From assembly GCA_031550525.1 (NCBI GenBank), contig JAVBON010000014.1, positions 1 to 64,000 of the forward strand: 64,000 nt of DNA. The letters are read 5' to 3'. The position numbers were made by a program, and so were the translations under genes. The notes under the pieces were generated by a model. The model made no database searches, was not told the origin of the DNA, and saw only the letters and a program-made list of their open reading frames with translations. Below are positions 28,697 to 37,121 of this stretch, piece by piece; the stretch's first letter is position 1, and every line of letters starts with the position of its first letter. Source of the DNA: WRHT01 sp031550525 (lineage in GTDB: Bacteria > Desulfobacterota > Desulfovibrionia > Desulfovibrionales > Desulfovibrionaceae).

Positions 28697-30226
28697 ATGA
28701 AAATTAAAACAAATTTATTTAGGCTTCTGGTCTTGTGCGCGATTTTCGCACTGGCCCTTTCTTCCGTTACCCAAGCAGCCGGCCTGAGCGACTCCATAAA
28801 AAACCTGCCTGACAAATTTACGCAGTCGGATATGGATCAGCTTACAGAATCTTTAAAAAAGCTGCCGCGTGAAATGCAAATGGCTATTACACCGCGCACC
28901 GACTTTAAAGACTTGGTAAAAGAGGTTGGTCCGGCGGTTGTTAACATAAGCACAGAGCGCACCGCAAAAATGCGCGCCATGCCCTTTCCTTTTAATGAAG
29001 ACTTCGATTTCTTCTTCCCCTTCGGAGGGCCTGGCGGACGCCAGCAACAGCCGCAAGAGCGCAAACAAACCTCTCTGGGCTCCGGCTTTATCATTTCCGA
29101 TGACGGCTACATCGTTACTAACAACCATGTGATTGAAGGGGCGGAGGTAATACGCGTAAACTTCGACTCCTCCAACAAGCAGGATAATTCTTACGAAGCC
29201 AAAGTGATAGGCACGGACAAAGAAACCGACTTGGCATTGCTTAAAATAGAAGCTCCGCAAAAACTGCCCTTCATAAAATTTGGCGATTCCGACGCTCTGG
29301 AAGTGGGTGAATGGGTTGTCGCCATAGGCAACCCACTTGGCCTGGACCATACCGTAACAGCCGGCATACTTTCGGCTAAATTCCGCAATATCGACAGCTC
29401 ATCGCTGGTGCGCTTTCTGCAGACCGACGCCTCCATCAACCCCGGCAACAGCGGCGGCCCGCTTATCAACATGCGCGGCGAGGTTATAGGCATTAACACC
29501 GCCATTGCGGCCCAGGCTCAAGGCATAGGCTTTGCCATACCATCCTCGCTGGCTTCCGATATTATCGCCACACTGCGCTCCGACACCAAAATAAGCCGTG
29601 GTTGGCTTGGCGTGACCATTCAGCCGGTGGATGCGGCCACGGCCAAAGCCCTTGGCCTGCCCAAGGCCCAAGGCGCGCTCATAAGCGGCACCATGCCGGG
29701 ACAACCCGCTGAAAAAGCAGGCATTGAGGCCGGAGACGTAATTCTTAAAATAGACGGCGCCGATATAAACAGCCCGGAAGACTTGCAACAGACCATTATG
29801 CGCAAAAAACCAGGCGATACCGTTACAGCGCAGGTGTGGCGCGACGGTAAAAATAAAAACGTCAAAATCAAGCTGATGGAACGCGGCAATACTGAAAGCG
29901 CCGACGACAAGGCAGATCAAAACACCGCCGACAACAGCCCGCTTGGGCTGCAACTGCGCCCAATTAACCCGCAGGAAGCCAACCGCCTGCGCATAGACCC
30001 CAAACAGGGCGGTCTTATGGTTACAGCAGTGGAGCCTGGAAAACTCGGCGCGCAGGCCCGTCTTAACCGTGGCGACGTTATTGTGGCCGTGGGCCGCAAG
30101 CCTGTGAATACCGTTGAAGACTTCGACAAAGAAGTTAACAGCATGATCAAGAAGCAGGGGGCAATAATGCTGCAGGTTAACCGTGGCGGCAGCACATTCA
30201 TAACAGCCATCGAAACAGGCAAATAA
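28697..30226 (+). CDS. degP: Do-family periplasmic serine protease (HtrA/DegP-like)
   Basis: Periplasmic quality-control protease of 509 aa. Signal peptide about 1-28 (cut after TQA), catalytic triad His144 (TNNHVIEG), Asp178 (ETDLALLKI) and Ser252 (NPGNSGGPL), followed by two PDZ domains (about 290-380 and 405-500). An acidic, aromatic stretch (NEDFDFFFPFGG) corresponds to the LA loop. GAGG precedes the ATG. It stands beside hslU, an arrangement also known from Desulfovibrio vulgaris. Confidence 0.95.
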   Translation: MKIKTNLFRLLVLCAIFALALSSVTQAAGLSDSIKNLPDKFTQSDMDQLTESLKKLPREMQMAITPRTDFKDLVKEVGPAVVNISTERTAKMRAMPFPFNEDFDFFFPFGGPGGRQQQPQERKQTSLGSGFIISDDGYIVTNNHVIEGAEVIRVNFDSSNKQDNSYEAKVIGTDKETDLALLKIEAPQKLPFIKFGDSDALEVGEWVVAIGNPLGLDHTVTAGILSAKFRNIDSSSLVRFLQTDASINPGNSGGPLINMRGEVIGINTAIAAQAQGIGFAIPSSLASDIIATLRSDTKISRGWLGVTIQPVDAATAKALGLPKAQGALISGTMPGQPAEKAGIEAGDVILKIDGADINSPEDLQQTIMRKKPGDTVTAQVWRDGKNKNVKIKLMERGNTESADDKADQNTADNSPLGLQLRPINPQEANRLRIDPKQGGLMVTAVEPGKLGAQARLNRGDVIVAVGRKPVNTVEDFDKEVNSMIKKQGAIMLQVNRGGSTFITAIETGK

Positions 30227-30230
30227 TATA

Positions 30231-30274
30231 ATGTGACAAAGCCCGCCCGATCTTACGCGCGGGCTTTGTCACAT
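30231..30274. other. Perfect 16-bp hairpin between degP and hslU
   Basis: Arms 30231-30246 and 30259-30274 with a 12-nt loop. No U-run follows, so it is either an inefficient terminator for degP or a leader structure of hslU, whose ATG is 22 nt further on. Confidence 0.65.
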
Positions 30275-30295
30275 GCAAAAAACACAGGTATTATA

Positions 30296-31675
30296 ATGAG
30301 CACTACCCTCACCCCACGCCAAATAGTTGCGGAACTGGACAAATACATTGTGGGCCAGGACGATGCAAAACGCATGGTGGCCATTGCCATGCGTAACCGC
30401 TGGCGCCGCCAGCAACTGCCGGAAGATTTGCGCGACGAGGTTGCGCCCAAAAATATTATCATGATCGGACCAACCGGTGTGGGCAAAACCGAAATCGCCC
30501 GGCGGCTGGCCAAGTTATGCGGTTCGCCCTTTATCAAGGTGGAAGCCACAAAGTACACCGAGGTTGGCTATGTGGGACGAGACGTGGAATCAATGATTCG
30601 CGACCTTATGGAAATAGGGGTAAGTCTGGTGCGTGAAGAGCAAAACACGCTGGTGCGCGGGCGCGCCGAAAGCAAAGCCGAAGAGCGCCTGCTGGATTTG
30701 CTTTTGCCCGGCGGCGTGCCGCAACAGCCCAAAGCCGATTTTTACGCCGGCGCGGGCAGCGAGCCACCTGTTCCCATTGAGCAGCCTTCGTCTTCAAACA
30801 CGCGTGAAAAACTGCGCGCGCTTTGGCGCGGCGGCCAGCTAAACAACCGCGAAGTGGAAATGGAAGTCGAAACCCAAGGCCCGCAAATAGAGCTTATGGG
30901 CATGCCGGGCATGGACCAGGCCGGAAGCCAACTCAAGGACATGTTCGGCAAAATGTTCCCGCCCCGGCGCAAAATGCGCCGCCTGCGCGTTAAAGAAGCC
31001 TACGAGATTCTGCTGCAGGAAGAAAGCGACCGCCTCATCGACCACGAAAAAGTGGTGGAGTTGGCCAAAGAGCGTGTGGAACAGACCGGAATTGTATTTC
31101 TGGATGAAATAGACAAAATCGCCAGCCCGGAAGATGGCCGCAAAGGCGGTACGGATGTGTCCCGGCAGGGCGTTCAGCGCGATATTCTGCCCATTGTCGA
31201 GGGCAGCGTGGTCACAACCAAATACGGCTCCATACGTACCGACCATATTTTGTTCATTGCCGCCGGGGCCTTTCACTTCAGCAAGCCTTCAGACCTGATG
31301 CCGGAGCTGCAAGGGCGTTTTCCTCTGCGCGTGGAGCTTAAGGCGCTGAGCAAAGAAGATTTTTTGCGCATACTTACCGAGCCGCACAACGCCCTTACCA
31401 GGCAGTACTCCGCGCTGCTCGGCACTGAAGGCGTTGAGGTCGATTTCACAACGGAATCTCTGGAAGAAATCGCCTCTTTTGCCGAAATCACCAACAGGCA
31501 GACCGAAAATATCGGCGCGCGCAGGCTCTACACCATTATGGAAAAAATACTGGCCGAACTGTCTTTCAACGCGCCGGACATGCGCGGGGCGAAAATGACA
31601 GTGGATCAAAATTATGTCCGCTCCCAGCTTAAAGATGTGCAGGCTGATAGCGACCTCAGCCGGTATATATTGTAG
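30296..31675 (+). CDS. hslU: HslU, ATPase subunit of the HslUV protease
   Basis: AAA+ unfoldase of 459 aa. N-terminal LTPRQIVAELDKYIVGQ, Walker A GPTGVGKT, the I domain between about residues 110 and 245, Walker B GIVFLDEIDK, sensor segment DLMPELQGRFPLRVEL and the C-terminal tail SRYIL that docks into HslV. The start at 30296 is chosen over an in-frame upstream codon because the earlier one would run through the hairpin and give a non-family N-terminus. hslV is not adjacent and is not in this window. Confidence 0.96.
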   Translation: MSTTLTPRQIVAELDKYIVGQDDAKRMVAIAMRNRWRRQQLPEDLRDEVAPKNIIMIGPTGVGKTEIARRLAKLCGSPFIKVEATKYTEVGYVGRDVESMIRDLMEIGVSLVREEQNTLVRGRAESKAEERLLDLLLPGGVPQQPKADFYAGAGSEPPVPIEQPSSSNTREKLRALWRGGQLNNREVEMEVETQGPQIELMGMPGMDQAGSQLKDMFGKMFPPRRKMRRLRVKEAYEILLQEESDRLIDHEKVVELAKERVEQTGIVFLDEIDKIASPEDGRKGGTDVSRQGVQRDILPIVEGSVVTTKYGSIRTDHILFIAAGAFHFSKPSDLMPELQGRFPLRVELKALSKEDFLRILTEPHNALTRQYSALLGTEGVEVDFTTESLEEIASFAEITNRQTENIGARRLYTIMEKILAELSFNAPDMRGAKMTVDQNYVRSQLKDVQADSDLSRYIL

Positions 31676-31950
31676 CGGCTCTGGTTATAGAAAGGCACAG
31701 AGGACTAAGACAAATTACCGTAGCGGGGCTTCGCCCCGCACCCCACAAGGGGTGTGACAATTTCGCAGGAAGCGAAATTGGACGGCGAGGGCAATGAGCC
31801 GCCCCAAAGGGGTGAGGCACGGGATATGCCGGATCAACCCCCTTGACCCCGCAACTTGATTTGAACAGGTTTTGCCAATAATCCAAGTCGCTGCTGCTCG
31901 TAGCGCGGCATAATGCCGTATTTCACCTGTTACTGTTAAAGATAAAGCCA
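31676..31950. repeat. Cluster of hairpins between hslU and tilS
   Basis: Three hairpins follow one another: 31723-31729 with 31733-31739 (loop TTC), 31739-31744 with 31749-31754 (loop ACAA), and 31758-31766 with 31772-31780 (loop AGGAA); a CCCC/GGGG pair follows at 31802-31812. The 18 nt at 31838-31855 recur in inverse orientation at 56239-56256. No gene is supported here. Confidence 0.6.
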
Positions 31951-33003
31951 ATGACCAAAAAAGCCCCTTCTCTTCTGCAGGCCATGCCGCAACCAGCCGC
32001 AAAATTGTGCCTGGATGTGGAAAAATTCATTACGCAGGAACTGGGTTTTGACCCCGCCGGCAAAGAGCTGACCCTGGCCTTTTCCGGCGGGGCCGATTCC
32101 AAAGCGCTGTTCTATATATTGCTGGCCCTGGCCCCGCGTTTGGGATTTACCTTGAGCCTCGCACATCTGGATCATGCCCTGCGCGCGGAATCCGCTTCCG
32201 AGCTTAAAGCCGCCGAAGCGCTGGCCCAAGGTTTCGGCCTTGCGCATTACACCACCAGGGTGGATGTTGCGGCTCTTTCCGCCGGTCTTAAACTGGGCAA
32301 GGAAGAAGCTGGACGCGTTGCCCGCCTGCAATTCTTGCAAAGCCTTAAAAACTCAAACCCGCAACGGTGGATTGTGTACGGGCATCAACTTAACGACCTG
32401 GCTGAAGATGTGCTCATGCGCCTGGTGCGCGGCACCGGCTGGCCGTCTTTGGGCGGCATGCAGGGGCTGGATGAAAAACACCGTGTGCTCCGCCCCCTGC
32501 TGCTTACAAGCCGCGCCGACATAGAAAATTTTTTGGACAGCCTGAAAACCGCTCCTCCCCAAGGGTGGGGTGCTGAAAAATTCAACTGGATTGACGACCC
32601 GCTAAACCACGACCAGGCCTTTTTGCGCAACCGCATGCGCGCGAAAATACTGCCCCTGCTGCTGGAAGAAAACCCCTCGTTTTTGGAATCCATAGCCGAT
32701 CTTTGGCGTCTGGCCGCTTTTGACGGCGAGCTTTTCGCCCATTTGCTCAAGGGCAAAAACAAGACGGACGCGGCTGCGGCCTTAAGCCTGCCCCATGCCG
32801 CTCTGGCCGATTTGCCAAAAGCCCTGCGCCTGCGCCTGTACAAAGAACGGCTTGAGGCTCTAGGGCCAGGCCAGCCGCTGCTGCGCAACCTGCTAAACCT
32901 GGATAGAGCCTGGGAAAAACGCAAAAGCGGCACCGTTATACAATTTCCTGGCCACAAAAGCGCCAGGGTGGAGCGTGGCGAGATAAAGTTCAGCAAAGGC
33001 TAG
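31951..33003 (+). CDS. tilS: tRNA(Ile)-lysidine synthase
   Basis: Modifies C34 of the AUA-reading tRNA(Ile) to lysidine, 350 aa. PP-loop FSGGADSKA near residue 46, followed by LAHLDHALR, and YGHQLNDLAEDVLMRLVRGTG, are the family motifs. The C-terminal part is shorter than in E. coli. Strong use of ATA codons throughout this window makes this enzyme important. It ends just before palindromic repeat A. Confidence 0.93.
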   Translation: MTKKAPSLLQAMPQPAAKLCLDVEKFITQELGFDPAGKELTLAFSGGADSKALFYILLALAPRLGFTLSLAHLDHALRAESASELKAAEALAQGFGLAHYTTRVDVAALSAGLKLGKEEAGRVARLQFLQSLKNSNPQRWIVYGHQLNDLAEDVLMRLVRGTGWPSLGGMQGLDEKHRVLRPLLLTSRADIENFLDSLKTAPPQGWGAEKFNWIDDPLNHDQAFLRNRMRAKILPLLLEENPSFLESIADLWRLAAFDGELFAHLLKGKNKTDAAAALSLPHAALADLPKALRLRLYKERLEALGPGQPLLRNLLNLDRAWEKRKSGTVIQFPGHKSARVERGEIKFSKG

Positions 33004-33152
33004 GGGCTGTTCCTAAAAAGCGTCTTTTGCGCCTTGGCCTGCGTCAAACGCCAATTTTTGTCCTGGGCTGTACCATCAGAGTACTATCCCAGGCCCAAAA
33101 TCGGCGTTTTCCTTGCCAGGGAACAAAATCTGTCTTTTTAGAAACTGCCCCT
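33002..33152. repeat. Imperfect long palindrome, copy A
   Basis: About 150 nt whose two halves are inverted copies with mismatches (33002-33020 pairs with 33134-33152, and pairing continues inwards to a centre near 33073-33084). Shares CTGCGTCAAA, AGAGTAC and TTTTCCTTG.CAG.GAACAAAA with copy B at 33838-34002. It overlaps the tilS stop codon. Confidence 0.8.
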
Positions 33153-33236
33153 AAAGCGTTTTAACTTTGAAAAAGTTGAAATGATCTAAAGGATATTGTT
33201 CAAACCACGGTTCAGCTCTTACCAATTCGTATTTGT

Positions 33237-33273
33237 CAGGCGCTTGCCGGAAAAAATTTCCGGCAAGCGCCTG
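33237..33273 (+). terminator. Rho-independent terminator
   Basis: Perfect 17-bp stem (33237-33253 with 33257-33273), AAA loop, followed by CTTTTAAT. It ends plus-strand transcription from tilS and insulates the next small gene. Confidence 0.85.
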
Positions 33274-33343
33274 CTTTTAATCTTGGGATAAAAATTGCAA
33301 TTAATTCAATGGGGGAGGCAAAACATTCCTGTGGAGCCTTGGT

Positions 33344-33838
33344 ATGAGACTGCAAGAATTATTCAGCGGCTATGTCAACCAACTGGATCCAGTTAGCCGG
33401 ACGGAAGAATTTAAAGATAAACAGCAAAGCGACAAGAAAAATTCCGCTCTGCCGATCTCTTGGGGTAACGACAGCGTGAGTTTCTCGCCAGAGGCCATGG
33501 CGGCGGCCGCAACAGCGTCTGAATCGAAAAATAGTCAAGAGAACTCAGGGCAAGATCCCAGCGCGTCAGAGCAATTTTCCACTTATATGACCGAAAAACG
33601 CAGCAGGGCCAAGAGCGACGTTGATTATGAAGCTCAACTTAAAGCCCTGCAAAACAAGCTTAAAGGGCTGGAAAGCCAGCTTGTAAAAGTAACTGAAAAT
33701 GAGATGCCAGATGCGGCCAAAGAGGGCCAAATAAGTAACCTGAACGCGCAAATAAACTCCGTTATCAAAGAAATTGACCGGGTTTCGCAACTTGCCGCAA
33801 CCGCGAAACAAGAAGGCGATTCTGAGCAAGAGGCCTAG
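33344..33838 (+). CDS. Hypothetical coiled-coil protein
   Basis: 164 aa, no recognised family. The N-terminal half is polar with GNDSVSFSPEAMAAAAT, reminiscent of small flagellar-accessory or secreted proteins; the C-terminal half (about 88-155) is a heptad-rich helix (ALQNKLKGLESQLVKV, ISNLNAQINSVIKEID). No signal peptide or membrane segment. GGAG lies 8 nt before the ATG. It is isolated between two related palindromes, its stop codon being part of copy B. Confidence 0.65.
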   Translation: MRLQELFSGYVNQLDPVSRTEEFKDKQQSDKKNSALPISWGNDSVSFSPEAMAAAATASESKNSQENSGQDPSASEQFSTYMTEKRSRAKSDVDYEAQLKALQNKLKGLESQLVKVTENEMPDAAKEGQISNLNAQINSVIKEIDRVSQLAATAKQEGDSEQEA

Positions 33839-34004
33839 ATAGTGTAGTCACGAGGGTCTTTTTGCCTCGCACAGGCCGCGCCTGCTCTGCCTGCGTCAAA
33901 AAGTCTTTTCATTTCGGTCGAGTACCGTAAGAGTACACTCCCTCAATAAAAAGACCTTTTTCCTTGGCAGAGAACAAAAATCCTCCTCGGGACTGCACTA
34001 TCTA
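33836..34004. repeat. Imperfect long palindrome, copy B
   Basis: Ends 33836-33849 and 33991-34004 pair with one mismatch; the interior also pairs imperfectly (AAAAAGTCTTTT at 33898-33909 against AAAAGACCTTTT at 33949-33960). It shares three short blocks with copy A. It overlaps the stop codon of the upstream gene by three bases, just as copy A overlaps the tilS stop. Confidence 0.8.
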
Positions 34005-34086
34005 ATAAGCCGTGCGCCTATAGCGGCCATTTTGCGGCGCGGGCCCCACAACTTTCGCAATAACGGGGTGACGCCCAAATTGCGTC

Positions 34087-34126
34087 AAAAGCCTCCCACT
34101 GCGCTTGGAGCGCCATGGAGGCTTTT
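34087..34126. terminator. Bidirectional terminator
   Basis: Arms 34087-34096 (AAAAGCCTCC) and 34117-34126 with an inner GCGC stem. It ends the minus-strand lipoprotein gene; the rest of 34005-34148 holds no supported gene. Confidence 0.75.
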
Positions 34127-34148
34127 AAGTATTCGGCAGGCCAAAGGG

Positions 34149-34901
34149 CTATTGCCAAACGCCAGGCCTTGGCACAAACCTGAGCAGTGCCCTTAAAGGC
34201 ACGTCGCATTGCTGCGGCCCGGCGGAATAAGGGGCAATTTGATAAGTGGGGAAGAAAAGGGTTATGCCCTGCGGCGTAACAGCAAAATGGCGAAAAGAAT
34301 CTTCCACAGGTTCAAGCCCTTCAGTAAACTGAGGGGTATCGCGCCATATCTGCCAAAGTTCCGGGCGCAAATGCTCGTATACATAGTCAGACAAAAATAC
34401 CCACAGCCCTTCCGTATTCGCAAAAATATCCCTGTAGCCAAGCTCGGCTCCATCGGACAGACGCAAATTCATTATCTGCACGCTGTCATTGCCGTGCGCT
34501 CCCCCAGCGTACATCCAGCTATGAAAAACAACGGAAGCGACATGCGGGGTGGAAAACAGCTCGTAATCCAATATAAACTGCTGCCTGCCCTTTAAAGACG
34601 GCACATCGCGGCAACTCTCCGTAAAAGTATCGCGCGCGTCGTTATAAACAGTATCCACCCACAGGCGCAAAGGCTGATCCAAAGCCGGGCGGCCTATAAA
34701 CGGATAACTGGCCTTAAGCTCATAGCAATCTGTCTTCTGGTGCAACTGCTCAACAGGAAAACCAAAACGCACGGACTGCGCCTTGGCCTGCTGCGTAACG
34801 GCGGGAGCTTTACTTTCCGGCGCAACGCCACCGCAGGCGTAAAGCGCGAGCAACAGTAAGGAAAGGGCAAAAAACTTTGTAAGATATGCAAGTTTAGGCA
34901 T
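34149..34901 (-). CDS. Lipoprotein with DUF3298/DUF4163-like domains
   Basis: 250-aa predicted lipoprotein; the lipobox ends at Cys23 (LYAC). The mature part resembles the DUF4163 plus DUF3298 pair found in RsiV- and PdaC-type proteins (YPFIGRPALDQPLRLWV; SWMYAGGAHGNDSVQIMNLRL; LGYRDIFAN). The conserved AGGAHGN segment is typical of DUF3298. Function is unknown in most members; some bind lysozyme or act on the cell wall. Confidence 0.8.
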   Translation of the reverse strand: MPKLAYLTKFFALSLLLLALYACGGVAPESKAPAVTQQAKAQSVRFGFPVEQLHQKTDCYELKASYPFIGRPALDQPLRLWVDTVYNDARDTFTESCRDVPSLKGRQQFILDYELFSTPHVASVVFHSWMYAGGAHGNDSVQIMNLRLSDGAELGYRDIFANTEGLWVFLSDYVYEHLRPELWQIWRDTPQFTEGLEPVEDSFRHFAVTPQGITLFFPTYQIAPYSAGPQQCDVPLRALLRFVPRPGVWQ

Positions 34902-35171
34902 ATTAATCCAACCCCCCGCTTTTATATCACAATATTACTTAAATATAGTAATGACAAATGCCTGCGTAAGCAAGGCAAATCAGTTCTTTTGCCTGACGCG
35001 GCAATACCCGTGCTGCGCCCCGAGACCGGCGCAAGACAAAAAAGCTGGTGTTAACCGGCTATGAGAGGATTTGGCAATCTGCCATGTTGCCCGTAAACAT
35101 TTAAAATTCACCCGCGCGTTTACGCGCTGTTCCAGCCGTGCGACATTAAAACAGCGGAACAAAGCCTAAAT

Positions 35172-36677
35172 TTATTTCTTGCCGCCGGACTGCCGGAACC
35201 TCACCCGCACAGGCGCGTGCTTTATGCCCAGCAACTGGCGCAACGAGCGCTCCAGATACCGCGTATAGGCAGGCGGCACACGCTCCAGATCGCTCACAAA
35301 AAACACAAAGGTAGGCGGGCTGGTCTCGGCCTGCGTCATGTAGTAAAACTTGGCCCTGCGATTTTTAATCAAGGGCGGTTGGCGTTTTTGCAGCAAATCT
35401 TCCAATATGCGGTTAAGCTGGCCGGTGCCTACGCGCAAACGGCTCTCGCGCATTATCTCCCGCCCAAGGGGCAGCACTTTTTTAAGGTTGCGCCGGTTGT
35501 GGGCGGAAACCATTAAAAGAGGTATGTGCGGGCAATAAGCCAACGCCTCGCGGTAGGTTTTTTCCACATCTTTAAGTTGCTGGGGGCTAATCAAATCGGT
35601 TTTGTTAACCAGCACTATAAAGGGGATCTTGCGCTCATCCAGCAAGTCCAGCAGCCTTTTATCCTGCTGGGTAAGCCCTTCCTGCCCGTCCAGCACCAGC
35701 AAGGTAACATGCGCCTTGGTGCTGCTTTTAAGCGAGGAGTTAACGCTAAAACGCTCCACGGAATCGGTAATTTTGGCCCTGCGCCTTACCCCCGCGCTAT
35801 CCACAAAAATATTGGTAACGCCCTCAAGCTCCACCGGCACATCCACGCTATCGCGCGTGGTTCCGGCAACGGCGCTCACAATCATGCGTTCCTCACGGGC
35901 AAAAGCGTTAACCAGCGAAGATTTGCCCACATTGGGCCGCCCCAGCATGGCAAAGCGGATTGCGCCATTCTCGTCATAATCGTCAGGTGCGGCGGCTTCA
36001 CCAGTTTCGTCAGTCTGTTCCGGCGCGGCAGGCTCAGCGCCATCATCAAAATCTTCTGCATCGCCCGTGGCTTCAGCCTCGTGGGCCTTGCCGCCCTGCG
36101 GCAGGCGCTCCAGCATTTCGCCAAGCAGCGCGTTTATATTGTAACCATGCTCGGCGGATACCGGCAAAAGCGGCAAGCCCAGCGCATGAAATTCCGCCAG
36201 CAAATAATCCGCCCTTTCTGCTCCGTCCACCTTATTCACCGCCACAAAAAGCGGCTTATCAGAGCGGCGCAAAAAATCAGCCAAATGGGCATCAAAAGGC
36301 GTCAGGCCGTCCTTGGCGTCCACCACCAGGCACAGCACCATGGCTTCCGCCATGGCCTGGCGGGCCTGCCGCAAAATTTCCTCTTCAAAACCGCGAATGC
36401 CCGCCGGGCCTTCCACCGCTACGGCATGAGAGTCAAGCGTGATTCCGCCTGTATCTATTATAACAAAAGCGGGCATGCCGCGGCGTGAAACCACGCCTTC
36501 CATACGGTCGCGCGTAACGCCCGGCATATCGTGCGTTATGGCCCTGTTACTGCGTATAAGTCTGTTAAAAAGCGTGGATTTGCCCACATTGGGGCGGCCA
36601 AGCAAGGCCACCTTGGGCAGTACGTCCGCAAGCTTCAAATTTACCTGTTTCTTTTCGGCGGCTTTTTCTTTTGCCAT
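35172..36677 (-). CDS. der: GTPase Der (EngA)
   Basis: Double-GTPase needed for 50S ribosome assembly, 501 aa. First G domain: GRPNVGKSTLFN, DTGGI, NKVD; second: GRPNVGKSSLVNAF, DSAGVRR, NKTDL; then the KH-like C-terminal domain. An acidic linker of about 45 residues separates the G domains (around 198-243), longer than in E. coli (490 aa protein). The C-terminus carries the basic RVRFRQSGGKK tail. GGAG lies 6 nt before the ATG. Confidence 0.96.
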   Translation of the reverse strand: MAKEKAAEKKQVNLKLADVLPKVALLGRPNVGKSTLFNRLIRSNRAITHDMPGVTRDRMEGVVSRRGMPAFVIIDTGGITLDSHAVAVEGPAGIRGFEEEILRQARQAMAEAMVLCLVVDAKDGLTPFDAHLADFLRRSDKPLFVAVNKVDGAERADYLLAEFHALGLPLLPVSAEHGYNINALLGEMLERLPQGGKAHEAEATGDAEDFDDGAEPAAPEQTDETGEAAAPDDYDENGAIRFAMLGRPNVGKSSLVNAFAREERMIVSAVAGTTRDSVDVPVELEGVTNIFVDSAGVRRRAKITDSVERFSVNSSLKSSTKAHVTLLVLDGQEGLTQQDKRLLDLLDERKIPFIVLVNKTDLISPQQLKDVEKTYREALAYCPHIPLLMVSAHNRRNLKKVLPLGREIMRESRLRVGTGQLNRILEDLLQKRQPPLIKNRRAKFYYMTQAETSPPTFVFFVSDLERVPPAYTRYLERSLRQLLGIKHAPVRVRFRQSGGKK

Positions 36678-37121
36678 AAAAACTCCAAATGCAACTTACG
36701 GAACAAAACCGTTTTTAAACACTTCATAAAACATCTCATAACCAAAATTCCGGTTCCACGGCAAGAACTCAAGGTTCAATACCCTGCATGCGCATACAAA
36801 CATACACAGGTTTTGGATTGGGTCACTCTGGCGCTGCCGGAGAAAAATGCAGTTACAAGACGGCTTCTACCGCGTGTTTTCAGCGGATTGAGCACCCTAT
36901 ACCGACTTTGGCCCGGACACAAGCTGAAAGTGTTGCCGCAAGCGCCTTCTCGCCAGCTTACACTGCTTAATTCGGAGCAGCCACGCAAATATGCGCTCAA
37001 GAGTTAACCGCGCAATACGTAACAATCTATATTTACTACTAAAAACATATAATATATTATTTCATAGGCCAAGTTTGGCCAAGACACTTGCATTTAGCTG
37101 GGCTTCTAGTAAAAAATACCC
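36678..37121. other. Intergenic region, der / glycosyltransferase (divergent)
   Basis: About 440 nt. Up to about 37010 its composition is like coding DNA, yet only short open frames occur (36788-36970 plus, 36776-37000 minus) and neither has a ribosome site or a recognisable motif. From 37010 it becomes AT-rich. A decayed gene or an RNA cannot be excluded. Confidence 0.5.

Noticed and set aside
31723..31780. CRISPR-like array
   Set aside because: The hairpins differ from one another and are not regularly spaced direct repeats with unique spacers.
34018..34209. 63-codon minus-strand frame ending near 34018
   Set aside because: It overlaps the end of the lipoprotein gene in another frame and runs through a terminator hairpin.
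36776..37000. Short frames on both strands between der and the glycosyltransferase
   Set aside because: No ribosome site, no motif; composition alone is not enough.
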